Under the pieces are notes generated by a model. That model was given only the letters and a program-made list of their open reading frames with translations, ran no database searches and was not told the origin of the DNA. A DNA stretch of 42,372 nucleotides from CAYRKT01 sp964425005 (GTDB lineage Bacteria; Synergistota; Synergistia; CAYRKT01), in assembly GCA_964425005.1 (NCBI GenBank), contig CAYRKT010000005.1:1-42372 (forward strand). Reading direction: 5' to 3'. Of the stretch, positions 17,295 to 24,647 are shown in pieces. Made by a program: the position numbers and the translations under genes. Position 1 is the stretch's first letter. Every line of letters starts with the position of its first letter.

Positions 17295-17980
17295 CGTGCC
17301 CCACCTCCTCCTAGGGAGACCCTCCCTCCGCCGTCCGTCAGGGCGAAACTGCCCTCCAGCAGCGAGATCACCGCCTCCTCTGCCCTCTTCAGGTGCAACA
17401 GGCTCATAGTCCTGGCCCTCTCCGGATCTCCATCCTTCAGGGCCTCGAAGATCCTCCGATGCTCCTCGTAGGTGGCCCAGGCCCTCTCTGGCACCCTAGT
17501 GGCCATCGCCCTGTAGGGCAGGAGAGCCGTAAGCACCCCCTTCAAGATCCTCTCCAAAAGGCCGTTGCCGGACAGCTCGTAGATCCTCTCGTCGAAAAGC
17601 CGATTGAACCTGTCCAACCCCCTGTGCTCGCCCCTCCTGAGGCAGTCCTCCATGCCGAGGAGAAAACCCTCGAGCTCCTCCAGCGCATCAGATCGCGAGT
17701 TGGAGGCGGCAAGAGAGCAGGCCTCCGGCTCCAGGAGCTTTCTCACGAAGTAAAGCTCCCTTAAGTCCCTCACCGAGAGCCTCCTCACCAACCTGAACTT
17801 ACCGCACCTCTCCACGAACCCCTCCTGCTCGAGCCTCTTCAGGGCCTCCCTGACAGGGGTCGGGCTCACGCCGAACCTGGCCGAGATCTCCCTGTCCGAA
17901 AGCCTCTCGCCAGGTCGAAGGAGCCCGTCGACTATCTCCTCCTTCAACCTGTCGTACACCTGGTCGGAGATGAAACCCAA
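17291..17980 (-). CDS. GntR/FadR-family transcriptional regulator (FCD domain)
   Basis: A 229-residue regulator. The N-terminal winged helix-turn-helix includes RPGERLSDREISARFGVS and PTPVREALKRLEQEGFV; the C-terminal all-helical FCD domain has His in EEHRRIFEAL and LLHLKRA, usual metal and acid-ligand residues. The frame is open to 18109 but TTG at 17980 lies nine bases after GGAGGG and gives the normal start MGFISDQVYDRLKEEI. It is the first gene of the operon with the dehydrogenase and the aconitase pair. FCD regulators commonly sense carboxylic acids, so the pathway intermediate may be the effector. Palindromes just upstream suggest autoregulation and perhaps control of the divergent flavoprotein operon. 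Confidence 0.88.
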   Translation of the reverse strand: MGFISDQVYDRLKEEIVDGLLRPGERLSDREISARFGVSPTPVREALKRLEQEGFVERCGKFRLVRRLSVRDLRELYFVRKLLEPEACSLAASNSRSDALEELEGFLLGMEDCLRRGEHRGLDRFNRLFDERIYELSGNGLLERILKGVLTALLPYRAMATRVPERAWATYEEHRRIFEALKDGDPERARTMSLLHLKRAEEAVISLLEGSFALTDGGGRVSLGGGGAR

Positions 17981-17998
17981 ACCCAGCCGCCCTCCAGT

Positions 17999-18045
17999 TT
18001 TTGATATATCAAAAGATATAACATAATCATGGACATGATATATCA
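17999..18045. promoter_or_regulatory. paired palindromes, likely GntR operators
   Basis: TTTTGATATATCAAAA (17999-18014) is a perfect 16-base palindrome. Its core TGATATATCA recurs at 18036-18045, 34 bp centre to centre, and ATCATGGACATGAT lies between. The first palindrome sits 19 bases before the gntR start, inside its leader. A weak -10 (TATTAT, 18122-18127) for the plus-strand operon lies about 80 bp further on. Confidence 0.65.
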
Positions 18046-18164
18046 CATTTGGGCCGACTTTGCAATCCAGGTCCTCTCCTCCGCACGAGGGGGTCGAGTG
18101 CGAGCGCACCGCGGGATGTGATATTATTTAACCAAAGATACGATAGGGAGAAGGGGGTTCTTCG

Positions 18165-18653
18165 ATGTCCGTCTCAGGCCAGGAGCTGGAAAGTTTTATC
18201 GAGGAGCTTTCTGACAAGTACAAGGGCAAGAAGGGCGTGGCCATACCGCTTTTGGAGGACGTCCAGAGGAGGTTCGGATATATACCCCAGGATCTCTTAG
18301 AGGGGGTATCGAAGAGGCTCAGGATACCCAGGGCCGAGCTCTTCGGCGTGGCCACCTTCTACGCCATGTTTCGACTCAAGCCCGAGGGCAAGTACGTCAT
18401 AAGGCTCTGCAGGGGAACCGCCTGTCACATCATGGGCTCTGAGGCCATAGGGAAGAGGCTGGAGTCCCACCTGGGGGTTAAGGAGGGCGACACCACGGAG
18501 GATGGGCTGTTCACGCTGCAGTACGTGGCCTGCCTCGGCTGCTGCAGCCTAGCGCCGGTGATGATGGTGGGCGAGGACGTACACGGAAAGCTCACCCCTG
18601 AGAAGGCCGTAAAAGTGGTGGAAAGCTATCGAAGTGGGGGTGCTAAAAGTTGA
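18165..18653 (+). CDS. NuoE/HydC-like [2Fe-2S] subunit of a flavoprotein complex
   Basis: A 162-residue thioredoxin-fold [2Fe-2S] protein like NuoE, HndA and HydC. Likely ligands are Cys82 and Cys87 in LCRGTACHIMG and Cys123 and Cys127 in ACLGCCSLAPV. The helical N-terminal part includes PLLEDVQRRFGYIP and VATFYAMF, standard for the family. ATG follows a G-run (AAGGGGG). Its stop overlaps the TTG of the next gene. It should pass electrons between the FMN subunit and the rest of the complex. Promoter evidence upstream is weak, and the GntR palindromes lie 120-165 bp before the start. Confidence 0.93.
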   Translation: MSVSGQELESFIEELSDKYKGKKGVAIPLLEDVQRRFGYIPQDLLEGVSKRLRIPRAELFGVATFYAMFRLKPEGKYVIRLCRGTACHIMGSEAIGKRLESHLGVKEGDTTEDGLFTLQYVACLGCCSLAPVMMVGEDVHGKLTPEKAVKVVESYRSGGAKS

Positions 18654-20422
18654 CCTCTGGGGTTACGAAGAGGATAAAGGTGGGCATGGCCAGCTGCGGG
18701 ATCGCGGCTGGGGCGGAGGCGGTGTACAGGAGGCTATCGCAACTCGCCTCCACCGTTGGGCTAGAGGTAAGCCCCGTGGGATGCATAGGGCTGTGCTACA
18801 AGGAACCCCTGGTCGAGGTGGAAGGACCCGACGGCAGCTACACTTACGGCGACGTCAACGAGGCCCTAGCCGAGAGGATCTTCCAGGAGCACGTCCTAGG
18901 CGGAAAGCCCCTGCTCGAGAAGGTGGTGACCTCAAGCCTGGAGGGGGTCGGAAGCGAGGCTCGCGTCCTGGCCAAGCAGTTCAGGGTGGTGCTCAGAAAC
19001 TGCGGCAGGATAAACCCGGAGAGGATAGAGGACTACCTGGAGCGCGACGGCTACAAGGCCCTGGAGAAGGCGCTGAAGGAGATGACGCCCGAGCAGGTGA
19101 TAGACGAGATATCCAGGTCCGGGCTCAGAGGCAGAGGGGGGGCCGGCTTCCCGACCGGGACCAAGTGGAGGTTCGCCAGGCAATCCCCTGGCAGCGAGAA
19201 GTACATGATCTGCAACGCCGACGAGGGAGACCCAGGGGCTTTCATGGACAGGAGCGTCCTGGAGGGGGATCCCCACTCCGTCATAGAGGGGATGACAATA
19301 GGCGCTTACGCCATAGGCGCAAGCCACGGCTACATCTACTGCAGGGCCGAATACCCCCTAGCCATCAAGAGGCTACAGGTGGCTCTGGAGCAAGCGAGAT
19401 CCAAGGGTTTCCTGGGCGATGACATCCTGGGGACCGGGTTCTCCTTCGACATAACCATAAAGGAGGGGGCCGGCGCCTTCGTGTGCGGCGAGGAGACGGC
19501 GCTCATGGCATCCATAGAGGGCAAGAGGGGCATGCCCCGACCAAGGCCTCCCTTCCCGGCCCAGAGGGGATTGTGGGGCAAACCGACCAACATAAACAAC
19601 GTGGAGACGCTGGCCAACGTGCCGTGGATACTACTCAACGGCGCTGAGGCCTTCGCCTCCATGGGAACTGAGCGCAGCAAGGGGACCAAGGTCTTCGCCC
19701 TGGCGGGCAAGATCAACAACCCCGGCCTCATAGAGGTACCGATGGGGATCAGCCTTCGAGAGGTGATAATGGAAGTAGGGGGCGGCATAAGGGGTGGAAA
19801 GGCATTCAAGGCAGTGCAGCTGGGGGGTCCGTCCGGCGGTTGCGTGGTGGACCTGGACATCCCGGTGGACTACGAGTCCATAACTTCCACCGGCGCGATA
19901 ATGGGCTCCGGCGGTATGATAGTGATGGACGAGGACACCTGCATAATAGACACCGCCAAGTTCTTCCTCTCCTTCACCCAGAGGGAATCCTGCGGCAAGT
20001 GCCCCTACTGCAGGATAGGGACCAAGAGGATGCTGGAGATCCTGACCCGGATATCGGAGGGCGAGGCGAAGCTCGAAGACCTGGAAAAGCTGGAGGAGCT
20101 GGCCCACCTGGTCAAGGACGGATCCCTCTGCGGTCTGGGTCAGACGGCGCCGAACCCGGTCCTGACCACCCTCAGGTACTTCAGGGACGAGTACCTGGCC
20201 CACGTGGTCGAAAAGCGCTGCCCCGCCAGGGTCTGCTCCAAGCTACTCACCTACTCCATAGACGAGTCCAAGTGCATAGGGTGCACCAGGTGCGCCAAGG
20301 CGTGTCCCGTAGGGGCCATAAGCGGCGAGCTGAAGAAAAGGCACGTCATAGACCAGGACAGGTGCGTGAAGTGCGGCGAGTGCTACAGGGTGTGCCCCGT
20401 TGATGCCGTCACCGTCAGATGA
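18650..20422 (+). CDS. NuoF/HydB-like FMN- and NAD-binding subunit with extra ferredoxin domain
   Basis: NAD(H)-reacting flavoprotein of 590 residues. The N-terminal thioredoxin-like domain has Cys16, Cys45 and Cys49 (CGIAAGA and GCIGLC). The NuoF core has the FMN loop GRGGAGFPTG (161-170), KEGAGAFVCGEETALMASIEG near 271-291 (NADH site), and [4Fe-4S] ligands Cys448, 451, 454 and 494. The C-terminus adds two [4Fe-4S] motifs at Cys542-552 and Cys572-582. This N- and C-terminal arrangement is that of HydB/HndC/StnB in bifurcating hydrogenases and transhydrogenases, not of complex I NuoF. TTG start overlaps the previous stop (TTGA). Confidence 0.92.
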   Translation: MTSGVTKRIKVGMASCGIAAGAEAVYRRLSQLASTVGLEVSPVGCIGLCYKEPLVEVEGPDGSYTYGDVNEALAERIFQEHVLGGKPLLEKVVTSSLEGVGSEARVLAKQFRVVLRNCGRINPERIEDYLERDGYKALEKALKEMTPEQVIDEISRSGLRGRGGAGFPTGTKWRFARQSPGSEKYMICNADEGDPGAFMDRSVLEGDPHSVIEGMTIGAYAIGASHGYIYCRAEYPLAIKRLQVALEQARSKGFLGDDILGTGFSFDITIKEGAGAFVCGEETALMASIEGKRGMPRPRPPFPAQRGLWGKPTNINNVETLANVPWILLNGAEAFASMGTERSKGTKVFALAGKINNPGLIEVPMGISLREVIMEVGGGIRGGKAFKAVQLGGPSGGCVVDLDIPVDYESITSTGAIMGSGGMIVMDEDTCIIDTAKFFLSFTQRESCGKCPYCRIGTKRMLEILTRISEGEAKLEDLEKLEELAHLVKDGSLCGLGQTAPNPVLTTLRYFRDEYLAHVVEKRCPARVCSKLLTYSIDESKCIGCTRCAKACPVGAISGELKKRHVIDQDRCVKCGECYRVCPVDAVTVR

Positions 20423-20441
20423 GCGCGGGAGGTACTCGAAG

Positions 20442-23400
20442 ATGAAGGAATCAAGGGATGTAAAGCTCTTCCTGAACGATAGGGAAGTCGAGGGGAAGGC
20501 CGGTCAGACCATACTCCAGCTCTGTCAGGAGCACGGGGTGGAGGTGCCCACCCTCTGCTACAGTCCCCATCTCTCCGTCTACGGAGGTTGTTCCCTATGC
20601 CTGGTGGAGGTGGAGGGAGCCAGGGCTTTGCTCCGAGCTTGCTCCACCCCGATCTCGGAGGGTATGAGGATCAGGACCGACTCCGAGAGGGTGAGAAGGG
20701 TCAGAAAGCTGGGCCTCGAGCTCATGTTGTCGGACCACGTGGGAGACTGTCGCCCCCCCTGCACCTTGACCTGCCCCGCCAGGGGCGACGTGCAGGCCTA
20801 CGTGAACCTGGCCGCCGAGGGGAAGTTCCAGGAGGCCTACGAGGTGCTCATGAGGAACGTGGTCCTTCCGGCCTCCATAGGCAGGGTCTGCCCCGCCCCT
20901 TGTCAGGAGAAGTGCAGGAGGAACCTGGTAGAAAAAGAGCCCGTGTCCATAAAGCACATCAAGCGCTTCGTCGGGGACTTCGCCCTGGCCAACCCAGGTT
21001 CCTTCAACCTGAGACCCGCTCCCTACAACGGCAAGAGGGTGGCCGTGGTGGGGGGAGGCCCAGCCGGCATATCCGCCGCTTACTTCTTGAGGCTCAAGGG
21101 CTACAGCGTGACCATATTCGAGAAGGAAGAGAAGCTCGGGGGCATGATGCGGTACGGCATACCCGACTACAGGCTACCCCAGAGAGTGCTGGACGCCGAG
21201 ATCTCGAGGGTGCTCTCGCTGGGGGTAGACGTTAGGCTCAAGACGGCCCTGGGTAGGGACGTGTCGCTGGAGGAGCTCCGAAGGGACTACGACGCCGTGC
21301 TCCTGGCCATGGGGTGCTGGAGGTCTTCCCCCATGGGGGTGGAGGGCGAAAACCTGGATGGGGTCCTCAAGGGCATAGAGTTCCTCTACAGGGTCAACAG
21401 GGGGGAAAGGCCCACTCTAGGCAAGCGCGTGGCTGTGATAGGGGGCGGCAACACCGCCATGGACGCAGCCAGGTGCGCCAGGAGGCTTGGAGCAAAGGAG
21501 GTCTACGTGCTGTATCGCAGGACCAGAGAGGAGATGCCAGCGGAGGAGGAAGAGGTTAGGGAGGCTATGGAGGAGGGCGTGAAGTTCGTCTTCCTCGTAG
21601 CCCCCGTTAGGATCGAAGGCAACGGCAAGGTCGAGAGGGTGGTGCTCCAGAGGATGGAGCTCGGGGAGCCCGATTCCTCCGGCAGAAGGCGTCCCATCCC
21701 TGTTCCCGGAAGCGAGTTCCCCATGGAGGTGGACTGCGTGATAGCCGCCATAGGGCAGACCATAGACCCGACGGGGCTACCTCCGGAGCTCACCGACGGC
21801 AGGAGGATGAAGGTGAAATCCGACTACTCCACGCCCCTGGAGGGCGTCTTCGTGGCCGGAGATCAGTTCTCGGGGCCCGACATAGCCATAGCGGCCATAG
21901 GCACGGGACACTGGGCGGCCGAGTCGATCGACCACTACCTGACCAAGGGGTTCCCCAAAGCGCCCTTCGAGTACGACGTAAGGAGGTTCGACCTCACCGA
22001 GGAGGACTTCGCCCACGTGCCCAAGGCACCTCGACAGAGGCCCCACGTGGAGCCAGCCTCGACGAGGCTCGAAAAACCCTTCGAGGAGTACAACGCCGGC
22101 CTCACCGAGGAACAGGTGCTATCCGACGGGCGCAGGTGCATGGAGTGCGGCTGCCAGGACCTCTTCGAGTGCAAGCTGAGAAGATACGCCATCGAGTACG
22201 AAGTGGACCCCGCGAGGTTCGCGGGAGAGCACATACCCCGCTACGAGGACGCAAACCGATACTACACCAGGAACATGGACAAGTGCATACTCTGCGGCAG
22301 TTGCGTGAGGGCTTGCGACGAGTGGGCCCAGGCCCACGCCATAGATCAGATCAGAAGGGGATTCGAGACGGTCGTGGACACCCCCTTCAGGATACCGATA
22401 GAGCGATCCGACTGCGTGTTCTGCGGCCAGTGCGTCATGTTCTGCCCCACCGGGGCTCTGGTCGAGAAGAAGGCGCCCAGGAAGCCGCACTCCTCCCTCA
22501 CCATCCACCACAGGAGCGCCTGCAACCAGTGCAGCCTGGGCTGCGAGATAGTCTTTCACCTCGACTCGAGCACCAAAAGGGTCTTCAGAGCCACCACAGA
22601 CCACGACAACAAGAGGAGCTTCAACAGGGGTAGGTCGTGCTGGAGAGGGATATACAACTGGGAACACCTCTACTCCCACAGGAGGACGAAAGGGGCTTAC
22701 CTCGGGAGGGGAACCGCGAGGCGCGCGATATCGGACGCGGAGGGCTGTGAGATCCTTCGGCGCGAAGCCCTTCACTTCCTCGAGAGCTTCGGGGAGGGGG
22801 CCGTGGTCCTCGGGGTATCTGGAAGGCTCGCCATGGAGGAGATAGCCGCGCTGAAGAGATGGGCTGAAGAGCTCGGGGTAAAGCGGACGGTCCTTCTGGA
22901 GGGGGGACCGGTGGTCACCCTGGAGGCCCTCAGGGCGTCCGGCATAAGGAGAACCACCTCCCTGGACAGGATCCTCTCCTCCAGGAGAGCTTTGCTCCTC
23001 GGCGGCCGCGTCTCCAAGAGCCATCCGGTGCTCTGGATGCACCTGAAGGAGCGCGTCAGAAGGGAGGAGATGAGCCTAGCGATCGTGGGCCCGTGCGAGG
23101 ACGAGGACGTGCTCCACTACTCCGACCTTCAGCTCTCCCCGGAGCAGCTCATGGACCGCGATCTCCTGGGAGGGCTGGTTCGGGAAGGGGCGAGCGTGAT
23201 AGCGAGCGAAGACCTCCTCGCGCCGCACGAGACCGAGGAGCTCTTCAAAGCCCTGGCGGGGATGTGCGACCTGCAGGAGAGGGTATACCTCTGCGGCGGT
23301 TCGCCCAACTTCTGGAAGGCGCTGGAGATGGGCTTTTCGGTCGCTCGCGAGCTGGAGGACGCGCCCATGGTGGTCCTGGCCATGGAGAGCAACCTGAACG

Positions 23401-23624
23401 AGGATCCTCCCAGAGGGGCGAAGGGGCTAGCGTCCAAGGCCTCGTTCCTGGCCGTGCTCGATTGCCTGGACTCGGAGATCGCCTGGTCGGCCGACCTGAT
23501 CCTGCCCCTGGCTCCGCTGGCCGAAAGGGGCGGAACCCTTTACAACGATCTGGGAGAGGTCATCGAGGTGGATCCGCTGCCCTTTCACACCTCGCGCTCG
23601 ATCGAGAGGTACCTCGGATCCTAG
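20442..23624 (+). CDS. fusion of NuoG-type iron-sulfur modules with an NfnB/GltD-type flavoprotein
   Basis: About 1060 residues in this order: a [2Fe-2S] domain (Cys39, 50, 53, 67); a cysteine-rich GltD-type N-terminal region (Cys103-158); an FAD Rossmann motif VVGGGPAGISAA (around 204); an NAD(P) motif VIGGGNTAMDAA (around 334); a four-cysteine motif CMECGCQDLFEC (566-577); two [4Fe-4S] sets (615-625 and 658-668); a NuoG-like cluster (Cys694, 697, 701, 733); and a degenerate molybdopterin-type C-terminus. No H-cluster motifs of [FeFe] hydrogenase are present. With the two genes before it this matches the Stn (Sporomusa-type Nfn) transhydrogenase plan, which couples NAD, NADP and ferredoxin. 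The frame opens at 20400, but ATG 20442 has GGGAGGT eight bases upstream. Confidence 0.88.
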   Translation: MKESRDVKLFLNDREVEGKAGQTILQLCQEHGVEVPTLCYSPHLSVYGGCSLCLVEVEGARALLRACSTPISEGMRIRTDSERVRRVRKLGLELMLSDHVGDCRPPCTLTCPARGDVQAYVNLAAEGKFQEAYEVLMRNVVLPASIGRVCPAPCQEKCRRNLVEKEPVSIKHIKRFVGDFALANPGSFNLRPAPYNGKRVAVVGGGPAGISAAYFLRLKGYSVTIFEKEEKLGGMMRYGIPDYRLPQRVLDAEISRVLSLGVDVRLKTALGRDVSLEELRRDYDAVLLAMGCWRSSPMGVEGENLDGVLKGIEFLYRVNRGERPTLGKRVAVIGGGNTAMDAARCARRLGAKEVYVLYRRTREEMPAEEEEVREAMEEGVKFVFLVAPVRIEGNGKVERVVLQRMELGEPDSSGRRRPIPVPGSEFPMEVDCVIAAIGQTIDPTGLPPELTDGRRMKVKSDYSTPLEGVFVAGDQFSGPDIAIAAIGTGHWAAESIDHYLTKGFPKAPFEYDVRRFDLTEEDFAHVPKAPRQRPHVEPASTRLEKPFEEYNAGLTEEQVLSDGRRCMECGCQDLFECKLRRYAIEYEVDPARFAGEHIPRYEDANRYYTRNMDKCILCGSCVRACDEWAQAHAIDQIRRGFETVVDTPFRIPIERSDCVFCGQCVMFCPTGALVEKKAPRKPHSSLTIHHRSACNQCSLGCEIVFHLDSSTKRVFRATTDHDNKRSFNRGRSCWRGIYNWEHLYSHRRTKGAYLGRGTARRAISDAEGCEILRREALHFLESFGEGAVVLGVSGRLAMEEIAALKRWAEELGVKRTVLLEGGPVVTLEALRASGIRRTTSLDRILSSRRALLLGGRVSKSHPVLWMHLKERVRREEMSLAIVGPCEDEDVLHYSDLQLSPEQLMDRDLLGGLVREGASVIASEDLLAPHETEELFKALAGMCDLQERVYLCGGSPNFWKALEMGFSVARELEDAPMVVLAMESNLNEDPPRGAKGLASKASFLAVLDCLDSEIAWSADLILPLAPLAERGGTLYNDLGEVIEVDPLPFHTSRSIERYLGS

Positions 23625-23676
23625 GGGATAGGGCCAGGGCGAGTCCGTCGAGGCCTAGGGGGCGAAGCGACGTTTT

Positions 23677-23706
23677 GGGGCATGAGTTCTACTCGTGCCC
23701 CATTTT
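23677..23706 (+). terminator. intrinsic terminator after the flavoprotein operon
   Basis: A 10-bp stem with one G-T pair (23677-23686 with 23692-23701), a TTCTA loop, then ATTTTAT. It separates the flavoprotein operon from the parB gene. Confidence 0.7.
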
Positions 23707-23729
23707 ATGGTATATTCAGGCTATATGCT

Positions 23730-23744
23730 GAGATAAAATATCTC
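23730..23744. repeat. palindrome GAGATA-AAA-TATCTC before the ParB-like gene
   Basis: Perfect 6-bp arms with a 3-base centre in an AT-rich stretch that probably holds the parB promoter. It does not match the parS consensus. It could be an operator for the ParB-like protein or another regulator. Confidence 0.4.
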
Positions 23745-23783
23745 AAGGCGAAAGGGCTCCCCTAAGAGCTTGGAGGGATGGTT

Positions 23784-24647
23784 TTGGCCTTTAGTCTTCT
23801 GCGCTTTCTGGAGAAACACCTGGGAGAGGGGCCTGAGGATGGATCCTACGAGATAAGGGAAGTATCGATAGACGCGGTCAAACCCAATCCTTACCAGCCC
23901 CGTCGTCGCTTCGACGAGAGGGCCATAGCGGAGCTGGCCCAATCCATAGCGGAGGTGGGCTTGATACAGCCCATAGTGGTCAGGGAGAGCGAGGAGGGAT
24001 ACGAGCTAATAGCAGGAGAGAGAAGGTGGAGGGCGTGCAAGCTGCTGGGGAAGAGCTCCATCAAGGCCCTGGTGGTCAAGGCGGCTTCTGCGGAGCTCCA
24101 GCAGGTCATAGCCCTGGTGGAGAACATGCAGCGAGAGGACTTGAACCCCCTGGAGGAGGCCGAGTCCATCTTCAACATCCTAAGGCTCACGAACCTGACC
24201 CAGGAGGAGCTCGCCAGGAAGCTGGGCAAGACCCAGGCCACCATCTCCAACAAACTTCGACTGCTGAAGCTGGAGCCAGAGGTTAAGGAAGCCCTTAGGA
24301 GAGGCGAGCTAGGAGAGAGACAGGCCAGAAGCCTCGTGGGCCTGCAGAGGGATCAGCAGCTCAGGATGCTCGAGGCCATAAGGGAGAAGGCGCTGTCCGC
24401 CGAGGAGCTGGAGAGAAAGGTCAGGGAGATGAGGGGCAACGGAAGCGATCCCAAGCGCGAACCCAACCCCTCCCCCGAGGGGGTGAACCCTTTCAAGAGG
24501 GATCTGGAGAGGCTTCTGAACAAGTGGACTAGGCGCGGTCTCAAGTTTAACATTGAGGAGGAGGCGGCCGAAGAGGGCCTTCTTCTGAGGGTGCTCGTAT
24601 CCCCGATCAGAGGGAAAAAAACCAGTAGTGAGGGGGGTAAGCCGTGA
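23784..24647 (+). CDS. ParB/Noc-family chromosome-associated protein
   Basis: A 287-residue ParB-type CTP-switch DNA-binding protein. The N-terminal ParB domain has NPYQPRRRFDERAIAELAQS, GLIQPIVVR, and the CTP motif GERRWRA; VENMQREDLNPLEEA and the helix-turn-helix LTQEELARKLGKTQATISNK follow, then a C-terminal dimerisation region. GGAGG lies one base before ATG 23778 but seven before TTG 23784, so I chose TTG. The protein then begins MAFSLLRFLEKHLG, a short amphipathic helix like the membrane-targeting start of Noc. No parA is adjacent, which also fits an orphan Noc-like nucleoid occlusion factor. A canonical ParB segregation role cannot be excluded. Confidence 0.85.
   Translation: MAFSLLRFLEKHLGEGPEDGSYEIREVSIDAVKPNPYQPRRRFDERAIAELAQSIAEVGLIQPIVVRESEEGYELIAGERRWRACKLLGKSSIKALVVKAASAELQQVIALVENMQREDLNPLEEAESIFNILRLTNLTQEELARKLGKTQATISNKLRLLKLEPEVKEALRRGELGERQARSLVGLQRDQQLRMLEAIREKALSAEELERKVREMRGNGSDPKREPNPSPEGVNPFKRDLERLLNKWTRRGLKFNIEEEAAEEGLLLRVLVSPIRGKKTSSEGGKP

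Noticed and set aside
20442..23624. [FeFe] hydrogenase or formate dehydrogenase catalytic subunit
   Set aside because: No H-cluster motifs and no intact molybdopterin-binding catalytic residues; the NfnB-type flavoprotein core indicates a transhydrogenase-like role.
23730..23744. parS site
   Set aside because: The palindrome GAGATA-AAA-TATCTC does not resemble TGTTTCACGTGAAACA.
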